A DNA stretch of 58,950 nt, taken from assembly GCF_008107635.1 (NCBI RefSeq), contig NZ_SDGZ01000009.1, positions 1 through 58,950 of the forward strand. The letters are read 5' to 3'. The translations under genes and the position numbers were made by a program. Source of the stretch: Weissella muntiaci. GTDB taxonomy: Bacteria; Bacillota; Bacilli; Lactobacillales; Lactobacillaceae. Shown in pieces: positions 43,646 to 54,222 of this stretch. The number at the start of each line of letters is the position of its first letter. Position 1 is the first letter of the stretch. Below the pieces are notes generated by a model that saw only the letters and a list, made by a program, of their open reading frames with translations, was not told the DNA's origin and did no database searches.

Positions 43646-44954
43646 ATTGTCTGGTAATGACAAATAAGAAAAATAGGAAGATCACCGCCAAGGCAATCAT
43701 AAATGGATGTAGCTCACGAGATCGTTTATTGGCAATCATCATAATCGGATAGAGCACGAAGCCCAATGCAATTCCATCGGAGATTGAGTAGGTCAGTGGC
43801 ATCCCCAAAACAATTAGGAAAGCTGGGGCAGCAATGGCAAAGTCGTCCCAATGGATATGACGTAAATTCTCAGCCATCAGTACCCCGACGACGATCAGGG
43901 CGGGAGCGGTAACTTGTGGTGTGATCATGCCAAGTAGTGGTGAGAAGAACAGGCCGACAATGAAGAGCAGACCTGTGATCACGGAAGTAAAGCCAGAACG
44001 TCCACCAACGGCGATTCCAGCGGATGATTCAACATAGGCCGAAGTTGGTGAGGTTCCAAGGATTGCGCCAATCGTCATACCAATAGCGTCAGCTGATAGG
44101 GCCCGACCAGCACGAGGTAACTCACCGTCTTTCATAAATCCAGCTTGTGTGGCCAAACCAATCATGGTCCCAGCAGTATCGAAAAAAGTAACAATCAAAA
44201 AGACTAGCACTACTGTAAATAATTGAAAACTGTTGATGTCTGTTAAATGAGCGATACTTTTGCCAAAAGTTGGCGCCAATGAGGGAATTGGTGAGACAAA
44301 GGCCGTTGGAAGGTTAACTAGGCCAGTTAAGAGACCAGCAATCGTTGAAAGAATCATCCCGATAAAGATTGCCGCCGGAACTCGTCGTGAAATTAGAATG
44401 AAGGTGATGATGACACCAAAGATTGCAAGTAGAACGGTAGGGGTTGTTAACTGACCGAGTGACACCATTGTGTCGGGGTTTTTAGTGATAATACCGGCGT
44501 TAGCCAAACCGATAAAAGCAATGAATAGGCCAATTCCGGCTGAAATTGCAATTTTCAAATCCTGAGGGATTAAGTTAATGATTTTTTCGCGAATGCCAAA
44601 GAAGGTTAGAAATAGAAAAACTAATGCGGCAATTAGGACGCCGGCCATTGCTGTTTCCCAAGGCACCTTTAAAGCAATCACGACTGAATAGGTAAAGAAG
44701 GCATTCACACCAAGTCCCGGGGCGATTGCCATTGGGTATTTAGCAATGATTCCCATGAAGAGGGTCGCAATTGCGGCCGAGAGACCAGTTGCGACAAAGA
44801 CTGCTCCTTTATCCATTCCGGCTGCACCGAGGACCGTGGGATTAACGAAAAGGATATAACTCATTGAAACGAAAGTCGTCAATCCGGCAATGAATTCAGT
44901 GCGATAGTTCGTCTTTAGGATATCAAACTGGAAATATTGAGCGATACTGTTCAT
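43644..44954 (-). CDS. NCS2/AzgA-type purine permease
   Basis: 436 residues, about twelve to thirteen membrane segments, of the AzgA/PbuG branch that imports hypoxanthine, guanine or adenine with protons. Marks: FVSMSYILFVNPTVL near the N-terminus, PGLGVNAFFTYSV near residue 74, and TSPTSAYVESSAGIAVGGRSG near residue 303. It diverges from purA across a region with PurBox-like sites, fitting purine uptake under PurR control. Which base is carried cannot be told. AGGAG precedes the ATG. Confidence 0.9.
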   Translation of the reverse strand: MNSIAQYFQFDILKTNYRTEFIAGLTTFVSMSYILFVNPTVLGAAGMDKGAVFVATGLSAAIATLFMGIIAKYPMAIAPGLGVNAFFTYSVVIALKVPWETAMAGVLIAALVFLFLTFFGIREKIINLIPQDLKIAISAGIGLFIAFIGLANAGIITKNPDTMVSLGQLTTPTVLLAIFGVIITFILISRRVPAAIFIGMILSTIAGLLTGLVNLPTAFVSPIPSLAPTFGKSIAHLTDINSFQLFTVVLVFLIVTFFDTAGTMIGLATQAGFMKDGELPRAGRALSADAIGMTIGAILGTSPTSAYVESSAGIAVGGRSGFTSVITGLLFIVGLFFSPLLGMITPQVTAPALIVVGVLMAENLRHIHWDDFAIAAPAFLIVLGMPLTYSISDGIALGFVLYPIMMIANKRSRELHPFMIALAVIFLFFLFVITRQ

Positions 44955-44999
44955 GAAGGGAACTCCTAATAATTGAGTAATGTTCTGGAAACAATGATA

Positions 45000-45027
45000 A
45001 TTATAGTCAATAATGCTTGATAGTCAA
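45000..45027 (-). promoter_or_regulatory. purine permease promoter
   Basis: On the minus strand, TTGACT, a 16-nt spacer and TATAAT; a PurBox-like site begins 4 nt upstream of the -35 box. Confidence 0.65.
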
Positions 45028-45030
45028 ACT

Positions 45031-45050
45031 AAAATCGAACTTTATTCGAT
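45031..45050. promoter_or_regulatory. PurBox-like site 1
   Basis: AAAATCGAACTTT has one mismatch to the lactococcal PurBox AWWWCCGAACWWT and is part of a palindrome ATCGAA-CTTTA-TTCGAT (45034-45050). Confidence 0.5.
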
Positions 45051-45072
45051 ATATAAGAACTTTAATTTCCTT

Positions 45073-45085
45073 AAAGACGAACAAT
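45073..45085. promoter_or_regulatory. PurBox-like site 2
   Basis: AAAGACGAACAAT, two mismatches to the PurBox; it lies 4 nt before the -35 box of purA. Confidence 0.4.
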
Positions 45086-45089
45086 GCAC

Positions 45090-45118
45090 TTGAAAGATGC
45101 CTTTTTCTTCGGTATAAT
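45090..45118 (+). promoter_or_regulatory. purA promoter
   Basis: TTGAAA, a 17-nt spacer and TATAAT, about 84 nt before the ATG. Confidence 0.75.
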
Positions 45119-45141
45119 AAATTTTGTTGTTAAATATTAAT

Positions 45142-45154
45142 AATGTTCGGCTTT
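45142..45154. promoter_or_regulatory. PurBox-like site 3
   Basis: On the minus strand AAAGCCGAACATT, one mismatch to the PurBox; it lies downstream of the purA promoter. A weaker half-site TTGAACATT lies at 45162-45170. Confidence 0.5.
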
Positions 45155-45186
45155 TAAATAAAATGTTCAAACCTTTGAAAAGGTAG

Positions 45187-46491
<1,305 letters not shown>

Positions 46492-46505
46492 AGCGAGGTG
46501 AAACT

Positions 46506-47045
46506 ATGGAAATGACCTTGGATCGGGTGGTTGTGACAGCTGAAGAAATTGATCGCATGGTTGAACGTGTCGCAACGGAATTACGGCAGACGTTAGCTGG
46601 AGTTGAGCGACCTTTATTTGTTGGTGTCATGGAAGGATCATACATCTGGATGGCGGATTTGTTACGGCGATTAGCCAGCGATTTTGACATTGAGTCTGAC
46701 TACATTGATGTATCATCTTATGATGGTGAAAGTTCAACTGGTCAAGTCAAGATTGTGCAGGATCTACACACACAACTTGCGGGTCGGACGGTGGTGATTT
46801 TAGATGAGGTCATTGATACAGGTTTGACCTTGCAAAATCTAAAAGCTAATTTTCTAGAACGTGGTGCCGAGCAAGTCTACATCGCTGTGGCAACTGATAA
46901 ACGAGTTACCATGACAGAGGCAGGGGTTGATCCGGATTTTGTTGGAATTCGAGTCCCTGATGAGTTTTTGGTGGGTTATGGGATGGATTATAATGAACAT
47001 TATCGTAATTTACCAATGATCTCAGTATTAAAAATCACAGAATAA
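46506..47045 (+). CDS. hpt: hypoxanthine phosphoribosyltransferase
   Basis: Purine salvage enzyme of 179 residues making IMP or GMP from hypoxanthine or guanine and PRPP. The PRPP loop reads VVILDEVIDTGLTL, so the usual Glu-Asp pair appears as Asp-Glu. FVGVMEGSYIWMADL near residue 40 and VGYGMDYNEHYRNLP at the end match the family. ATG 46506 lies 14 nt past the purA stop, with GCGAGGTG upstream. It sits behind purA rather than in the more common tilS-hpt-ftsH order, tying salvage to the PurBox-controlled unit. Confidence 0.92.
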   Translation: MEMTLDRVVVTAEEIDRMVERVATELRQTLAGVERPLFVGVMEGSYIWMADLLRRLASDFDIESDYIDVSSYDGESSTGQVKIVQDLHTQLAGRTVVILDEVIDTGLTLQNLKANFLERGAEQVYIAVATDKRVTMTEAGVDPDFVGIRVPDEFLVGYGMDYNEHYRNLPMISVLKITE

Positions 47046-47049
47046 ATAA

Positions 47050-47080
47050 AAGCCAAGGTAATGCTTACCTTGGCTTTTTT
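47050..47080 (+). terminator. terminator of purA-hpt
   Basis: AAGCCAAGGTAA-TGC-TTACCTTGGCTT then a T run; it can also serve the convergent membrane protein gene. Confidence 0.9.
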
Positions 47081-47084
47081 GAAA

Positions 47085-47876
47085 TTATTTTTGTTGTAAG
47101 AAGATTAACATGACGGTAATCATTTGTAGAACAGCGTAAACTCCAAAACGATAGCGTCGTTTTAGATTTAGATTAATTAAGATCATCCAAGTAAAGATAA
47201 TAATTAGGCTTGCCAAAATTGTCCAGATATTCCAAGGTAGTGATAGAACGTTCAACAAAAGCATGATCCCAAATACTAAAGCTGTCAGGCGCATCTCAGA
47301 ACCCTGTGTAACAAAGAGGCTGCTCATGTAAAATAAATATGACAGCAGTAGGGGGAGCAGGCTGAGTAGAAACGGGATCGTTAGGTAGGTATTTTGCTGA
47401 TAGAAGATGGTTACCGGAAAGGTAACTGTTGCCACTCCGGAAAACATAATTAAGCCGAGAATGTTTTGCAAATTCAGCCATTTTGATTGAATTAAGACTA
47501 ACGCAATTGGGAGTAAGGCGACCAATAGAACTTGTTGACCAGACATCCGGCGATATAGGAAGTAAAGTGATAGAGCCGGAATCAATAAGATCAAATAGTT
47601 CTTCCAGTCGGTTAGTCCACGACGGAAGGTTGAAAAGATTACAACTGCACATACGACACTATAAAATAACAGGAGTGGATTTTCCTGCCACTGACCACCT
47701 TCGAGATTTTTAGAGTAAATCAAGGGGTAGATCCACCAGATCAAGAGCTGTGAAATGGTTGCTAATAATAATGATATGTATGGGAAGTTACGCCAAGTAT
47801 TTTTAGTTGGTTTCCTTTTAATTGTGGGATTTGGTCCGCCATTTGTCTGTGGGGGAGCTTGATAATTGTGGTCCAT
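47085..47876 (-). CDS. multi-pass membrane protein of unknown function
   Basis: Not recognised. 263 residues: a hydrophilic proline- and asparagine-rich N-terminus of about 30 residues, then roughly eight hydrophobic segments joined by short loops. No transporter or enzyme motif is visible. AAAGG lies 10 nt before the ATG. Convergent with hpt, divergent from the GtrA gene. Confidence 0.75.
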   Translation of the reverse strand: MDHNYQAPPQTNGGPNPTIKRKPTKNTWRNFPYISLLLATISQLLIWWIYPLIYSKNLEGGQWQENPLLLFYSVVCAVVIFSTFRRGLTDWKNYLILLIPALSLYFLYRRMSGQQVLLVALLPIALVLIQSKWLNLQNILGLIMFSGVATVTFPVTIFYQQNTYLTIPFLLSLLPLLLSYLFYMSSLFVTQGSEMRLTALVFGIMLLLNVLSLPWNIWTILASLIIIFTWMILINLNLKRRYRFGVYAVLQMITVMLIFLQQK

Positions 47877-47941
47877 TTAGAGTGCCTTTCTTTAAGCTGT
47901 CTATGATATTTTAACAAAGTTAGGCAGATTTGCCCCAAGAT

Positions 47942-47950
47942 TGGTATAAT
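47942..47950 (+). promoter_or_regulatory. extended -10 promoter of the GtrA gene
   Basis: TGGTATAAT, perfect extended -10, 33 nt before the start. Confidence 0.55.
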
Positions 47951-47982
47951 ACTTAATTGAATTATATAGAAAAGAGTTTGGC

Positions 47983-48408
47983 ATGTACAAATTAAAAATG
48001 TTGATTGGTAAGTATCAAGAGCAACTGATGTATTTGATTTTTGGTGGCCTAACAACGGTCATCAATATCATCATTTATTGGGTTGTTAGTCGCTTGATGG
48101 GTGGAACCCCTCAAATTTCATATTGGGTTGCGTGGCTCCTTTCGGTTTTGTTTGCTTATTGGACTAATCGCATTTGGGTATTTACTTCAAAATCGACAGG
48201 CGCTGTCAAAATCATACGTGAGATTTTGCGTTTCTTTACGGCGCGGATCGTAACCGGAATTATTGGTGCGCTGATTTTGAGTTTTGGGGTACATGCTTTG
48301 CATCAAAATGACTTTATTTGGAACATTATTCAGAATATTTTTGTAATTATTAGTAATTATGTTCTGTCAAAATGGCTAGTTTTCCGTGGTTGGAAGGGGG
48401 AGCAATGA
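47983..48408 (+). CDS. GtrA family membrane protein
   Basis: 141 residues with four membrane segments, typical of GtrA-like proteins. The family start (YLIFGGLTTVINIIIYWVV) and end (NYVLSKWLVFR) are clear. GtrA-like proteins are thought to move lipid-linked sugars or to help wall polysaccharide modification. No glycosyltransferase is next to it. It overlaps the HAD gene by 4 nt (ATGA), so both are translated together. Confidence 0.88.
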   Translation: MYKLKMLIGKYQEQLMYLIFGGLTTVINIIIYWVVSRLMGGTPQISYWVAWLLSVLFAYWTNRIWVFTSKSTGAVKIIREILRFFTARIVTGIIGALILSFGVHALHQNDFIWNIIQNIFVIISNYVLSKWLVFRGWKGEQ

Positions 48409-49229
48409 CTTTAAAATTAATCGCAACTGATATGGATGGAACGTTGCTACGTGACGATCGGACTTATGATTATGATCGGATGCGTCGGCTGTTGGATGAA
48501 ATGGATGCACGTGGAATTCTATTCGTTGCTGCATCGGGGAATCAATTGGGGCAATTGAAGAATTATTTTGCTGAGGTTGGTCCAGAAAGAATTAACTATG
48601 TTTCAGACAATGGAGCCTTAGTAACGTATCGTGGGGAGACTTTAGCAGAGGCAACCCTTTCAAGAACGCAACTGAGCCAGGTAATTACTTGGAATAATGC
48701 TAACTTTGCTAAGATGGAAAACTTGATTATCTTATCGGGTGATAAGGGGGCGTATGTTTCCAATAATGTTCCGGCCTCGATCATGGCTGAAACAGAGAAA
48801 TATTACACGAATCTGATGCAGGTTGAGAAATTATTAGATGTTGATGATCAGATCTTCAAGCTATCTTTGGTCTGGCCACCAACAGTCTCGGTTTATGAGT
48901 CAGTTAAGTCCTTACGAACAGTCTTTGAAGGCGAATTACATGCGACTGGTTCGGGATTTGGTTCCGTTGACGTCTTAGCACATGGAGTTAACAAGCAGAC
49001 TGGTCTGGTTGAATTAGGTAAGTCGCTGAATATTAGACCTGACGAGATGGTCGCCTTCGGTGATAATGCAAACGACCTTGAGATGTTGCGCTTTGTTAAA
49101 TATCCTTTTGTGATGCCAAATGCAGAGGCGTTTATGCATGATCGAATTAAGCAAACGGCACTAAATAATAACAATGAAAATGGCGTTCTGGATACGATTG
49201 AGGCATTATTAGACGGTCGTTTACACTAA
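48405..49229 (+). CDS. Cof-type HAD hydrolase
   Basis: 274 residues of the Cof/YidA subfamily: nucleophile Asp9 and acid Asp11 in TDMDGTLL, AASGNQ as motif II, Lys near residue 197 in VNKQTG, and VAFGDNANDLEM as the metal-binding motif. Acts on sugar phosphates or similar; the substrate is not predictable. The ATG at 48405 is preceded by AGGGGGAG within gtrA. Confidence 0.9.
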   Translation: MTLKLIATDMDGTLLRDDRTYDYDRMRRLLDEMDARGILFVAASGNQLGQLKNYFAEVGPERINYVSDNGALVTYRGETLAEATLSRTQLSQVITWNNANFAKMENLIILSGDKGAYVSNNVPASIMAETEKYYTNLMQVEKLLDVDDQIFKLSLVWPPTVSVYESVKSLRTVFEGELHATGSGFGSVDVLAHGVNKQTGLVELGKSLNIRPDEMVAFGDNANDLEMLRFVKYPFVMPNAEAFMHDRIKQTALNNNNENGVLDTIEALLDGRLH

Positions 49230-49269
49230 GCGAAAGCGGTGTTTAACGGTAACAAGTTAGAAATATAAC

Positions 49270-49278
49270 TGCTATAAT
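49270..49278 (+). promoter_or_regulatory. possible extended -10 promoter upstream of uppS
   Basis: TGCTATAAT, extended -10 without a -35. If used, RNA would start at about 49285, directly before the hairpin at 49292. Confidence 0.5.
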
Positions 49279-49291
49279 ACTATTTAGTGGC

Positions 49292-49322
49292 AAAACATGT
49301 GATTTTGGTCATATGTTTTTTT
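49292..49322 (+). terminator. terminator-like hairpin, end of the HAD unit or uppS attenuator
   Basis: AAAACATGTGA-TTTTGG-TCATATGTTTT (one G-U) then a T run. It could end the GtrA-HAD transcript, or reduce transcription starting from the promoter only a few bases upstream. Confidence 0.75.
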
Positions 49323-49371
49323 GTTTTGTGAGATTAGAAAATATAAATGAGATGGAAGCGAGGAGTAATCC

Positions 49372-50160
49372 ATGTTCTTTAAAAAGAAGCCGTTGACTCA
49401 GACTTCAACCAATCTAACTCTAGATCATGATCGGATCCCCAAGCACGTAGCGATTATCATGGACGGTAACGGCCGGTGGGCTAAGCAACAAGGGTTGCCA
49501 CGCGTCGCCGGTCACCAGCGTGGGATGGAAGTAGTTAAAGATATTACAAAGGCTGCCAGTGACCTAGGGGTGCAAGCGCTGACCTTATATGCATTTTCAA
49601 CTGAAAACTGGAAACGCCCGGCAAATGAAGTCGGCTTCCTAATGAAGTTACCTGGTCGCTTCTTCGATACCTTTGTGCCGGAGTTAAATGAAAATAATGT
49701 TAAAGTACAAGTGATGGGTTACATTGATCAGCTACCAGCGGATACACAGCGTGCTGTTAATGATGCGATTGCTCAAACAGCACAAAATACGGGAATGGTT
49801 CTGAATTTCGCGCTCAATTATGGTGGACGCGCTGAAATCATTACTGGGGTCCAGCAATTGGCTCAAAAGGTTGTGGCTGGTGAGCTAGAAGCAAGTGAAA
49901 TTGATGAGACTCAAATTACAAACAGTTTGATGACTGCCCCTTTGGGGGAATTGGCAGATCCTGATTTATTGATTCGGACGAGTGGTGAGCAACGTTTATC
50001 AAACTTTATGCTTTGGCAACTTGCATATGCAGAGTTTGTGTTTATTGAGCAACATTGGCCAGCGGTGACGCCAGCGGTTTTTGAGCAAGCTTTGATTACT
50101 TATCAGATGCGTGATCGACGTTTTGGCGGGATTAAAGAAAATAATAGTGATGTAAAGTAG
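49372..50160 (+). CDS. uppS: undecaprenyl diphosphate synthase (isoprenyl transferase)
   Basis: Makes the C55 lipid carrier of wall synthesis by cis-condensation of isopentenyl diphosphate. 262 residues; catalytic Asp31 in IIMDGNGRWAK, then AGHQRGM, YAFSTENWKRP, and the C-terminal LIRTSGEQRLSNFMLWQ with the IPP-binding arginines. GCGAGGAG precedes the ATG. It begins the uppS-cdsA-rseP-proS-polC order common in Firmicutes; cdsA follows after 11 nt. Confidence 0.96.
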   Translation: MFFKKKPLTQTSTNLTLDHDRIPKHVAIIMDGNGRWAKQQGLPRVAGHQRGMEVVKDITKAASDLGVQALTLYAFSTENWKRPANEVGFLMKLPGRFFDTFVPELNENNVKVQVMGYIDQLPADTQRAVNDAIAQTAQNTGMVLNFALNYGGRAEIITGVQQLAQKVVAGELEASEIDETQITNSLMTAPLGELADPDLLIRTSGEQRLSNFMLWQLAYAEFVFIEQHWPAVTPAVFEQALITYQMRDRRFGGIKENNSDVK

Positions 50161-50171
50161 GTAGGGGTTTT

Positions 50172-50957
50172 ATGAGACAACGAGTTATTACGGCGGTAAT
50201 CGCCTTGGCTTTATTTATTCCAACGATTTTTTATGGTGGTTGGTTGTTGCAGGTGGTGATGTCGGTGCTTGCAGCAATTGCGGTTGGTGAAGTTGCGCAG
50301 ATGCGCAGGATGTTGCTGGTTTCTTTTGGGGCAATTTTGGCGATGTTGGGGGCAATTTTTGCCACCCTGCCAAATAATTTTTTTGAAGGCCTGCCAACAA
50401 TCTTACATCCGGCTGGACTATTATATATTTTCGTCTTGCTAATGTTATTCCACACAGTCTTAGCAAAGAACTCTTTTAGCTTTGAAGACGCAGGTGTGTT
50501 TACTTTGGCGATGCTGTATGTTGGCTTGGGCTTCCATTTCTTCATTGATGCACGAAATGCGGGATTAGACACATTATTCTACATGCTTTTGATTGTCTGG
50601 ATTACTGATTCGGCCGCCTATATGGTTGGACGAAAATTTGGTAAGCACCCTTTGACTAAGATTTCACCTAAAAAAACTTGGGAAGGTTCAGTTGGGGGAA
50701 CTTTGATTGCAACGGTAATCGTATCAATTTACACATTCTTCTTTCCGCAAACATATGGTTGGGCGACGATGTTGTTAATCACTTTGGTATTGTCAATCGC
50801 CGGTCAGTTTGGTGATTTGATTGAATCAGCATTAAAGCGTTTTTATAAGGTTAAGGATTCGGGGAATATTTTGCCAGGTCATGGTGGAATCTTGGATCGT
50901 TTTGATTCGATGTTAATTGTTTTGCCAATTATGTTTATTTTTGGCTTGCTAAAGTAA
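50172..50957 (+). CDS. cdsA: phosphatidate cytidylyltransferase
   Basis: Makes CDP-diacylglycerol from phosphatidate and CTP for phospholipid synthesis. 261 residues and about eight membrane segments; the C-terminal family signature includes SPKKTWEGSVGG and later GQFGDLIESALKR...KDSGNILPGHGGILDRFDS. GTAGGGG precedes the ATG. Confidence 0.95.
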   Translation: MRQRVITAVIALALFIPTIFYGGWLLQVVMSVLAAIAVGEVAQMRRMLLVSFGAILAMLGAIFATLPNNFFEGLPTILHPAGLLYIFVLLMLFHTVLAKNSFSFEDAGVFTLAMLYVGLGFHFFIDARNAGLDTLFYMLLIVWITDSAAYMVGRKFGKHPLTKISPKKTWEGSVGGTLIATVIVSIYTFFFPQTYGWATMLLITLVLSIAGQFGDLIESALKRFYKVKDSGNILPGHGGILDRFDSMLIVLPIMFIFGLLK

Positions 50958-50970
50958 GGCAAACATAGGT

Positions 50971-51002
50971 TAGTCACGGTTGAAACCATGACTAGCTTTT
51001 TT
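50971..51002 (+). terminator. intrinsic terminator between cdsA and rseP
   Basis: TAGTCACGG-TTGAAA-CCATGACTA with one C-A mismatch, then GCTTTTTT. It sits inside an otherwise continuous gene order and may only attenuate. Confidence 0.7.
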
Positions 51003-51019
51003 GCGCAAAAGGAGCATTT

Positions 51020-52282
51020 ATGACAGGAATAATTGCATTTCTGATTGTCTTTGGAATTTTAGTTGTCGTTCATGAATTTGGTCATTTCTGGATGGCAAAA
51101 AAGGCGGGTGTTCGGATCCGTGAATTTGCAATTGGTATGGGACCCAAGCTATTTCAAACCCGTAAAGGTGGTGTCACGTACACAATCAGAATTTTACCGG
51201 TAGGTGGCTATGTGCGTATGGCTGGTCGCGCTGAGATTGATGTAGATGAACTTCAACCAGGAATGGCAGTTAATCTACAGGTCGAAGATCAAGAAGTACT
51301 TCGAATTAATTTATCGGAGCGGACAGACTTACTGGCAAATCGAACTTTTATCGTTGATCAAGCTGATTTAGTTGATCAATTATTACTGCAGGGTTATTGG
51401 GAAGAAGACGATCAGACTTATATCACATTGGCAGTCAATCATGATGCGGTTAAGATCGAGCAGGATGGAACCGAAGTATTGATTGCGCCACGCGATACTC
51501 ACTTTGAATCAGCAAAATTATGGCAACGTGCATTAATTAATTTCGCAGGGCCTTTAATGAACTTCATCTTGGCTGTTGTAGTTTTTCTTGGTTTGGCTTT
51601 TGCCATGCCGGGAGTTTCAACGACAACTGTTGGCACAGTTCAGCAGAATTCGCCGGCGGCCAAAAGTGGTTTGCAAGTCGGTGATAAGATTACGGCTATT
51701 AATGGGCAACACATCGCCTCGTGGAGTAAACTACAGGAAACCATTCAAAGCAAGCCCAATAAAAAGGTCACTTTGGAAGTTCAACGCAACCAAAAATTGG
51801 TTGATTTATCGGTGATGGTTAAAGCGGTCAAGCAGGATGGTCAAACATATGGTCAAGTTGGGATTGTGCCTAAACAGTCGACAGCCGTTGCAGATCGACT
51901 TAATTACGGAATTTCAACCACTGGTCGAGCATTTACCACAATTTGGTCAGCTTTACGAAACTTAGGTCAGGGTGGCTTTAGTTTGAATAAGCTTGGCGGA
52001 CCAGTGTCGATATATAAGAACACAGCAACTGTCGCAACCTTCGGAATTTTATCAGTAATTTCTTTCATGGCATGGCTATCAGTTAATTTAGGCCTGATGA
52101 ACTTGTTACCAATCCCAGGTCTGGATGGTGGAAAACTATTATTGAATTTGGTTGAGGCAATTATGCGCAAGCCAATTCCGGAGAAGGTCGAAACAACCGT
52201 GACAATTGTTGGGGCTGGATTCTTGGTGATCCTAATGCTGGCGGTGACTGGTAACGATATCTTTAGATATTTCATCCGTTAA
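51020..52282 (+). CDS. rseP: site-2 protease RseP/RasP family zinc metalloprotease
   Basis: Intramembrane protease of 420 residues. Zinc motif HEFGH (18-22) lies in the first membrane segment and the third ligand is Asp369 in PGLDGGKLL. A PDZ domain lies at about 195-270 (SPAAKSGLQVGDKI). An insertion of about 80 residues (80-160) precedes the second membrane segment. Cuts anti-sigma factors and signal peptide remnants. AAAAGGAG precedes the ATG. Confidence 0.95.
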   Translation: MTGIIAFLIVFGILVVVHEFGHFWMAKKAGVRIREFAIGMGPKLFQTRKGGVTYTIRILPVGGYVRMAGRAEIDVDELQPGMAVNLQVEDQEVLRINLSERTDLLANRTFIVDQADLVDQLLLQGYWEEDDQTYITLAVNHDAVKIEQDGTEVLIAPRDTHFESAKLWQRALINFAGPLMNFILAVVVFLGLAFAMPGVSTTTVGTVQQNSPAAKSGLQVGDKITAINGQHIASWSKLQETIQSKPNKKVTLEVQRNQKLVDLSVMVKAVKQDGQTYGQVGIVPKQSTAVADRLNYGISTTGRAFTTIWSALRNLGQGGFSLNKLGGPVSIYKNTATVATFGILSVISFMAWLSVNLGLMNLLPIPGLDGGKLLLNLVEAIMRKPIPEKVETTVTIVGAGFLVILMLAVTGNDIFRYFIR

Positions 52283-52338
52283 GCACAAGCAATGTGGTAG
52301 TATTATAGTTAACGAAAAATTTTAACGAGAACAAATGA

Positions 52339-54072
<1,734 letters not shown>

Positions 54073-54080
54073 TTGAAATT

Positions 54081-54123
54081 GAAGCGACTAAGTTCGATAG
54101 AACTGCCGGTTGCTTCTTTTTTT
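54081..54123 (+). terminator. terminator of proS
   Basis: GAAGCGAC pairs with GTTGCTTC (one G-T) and encloses a second hairpin AGTTC-GATA-GAACT; a T run follows. Confidence 0.85.
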
Positions 54124-54182
54124 ATGAATCTTGATAAAGTTGAGATTTATTAAGCACTTTACCCACGCAATGATTTTATCGG

Positions 54183-54188
54183 TATAAT
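54183..54188 (+). promoter_or_regulatory. -10 box of the polC promoter
   Basis: TATAAT 35 nt before polC; TTTACC or TTACCC 18-19 nt upstream may act as the -35 box. Confidence 0.5.
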
Positions 54189-54222
54189 AAAAACAGATAT
54201 TAAGTGACAGAAGGAGGGCGTG

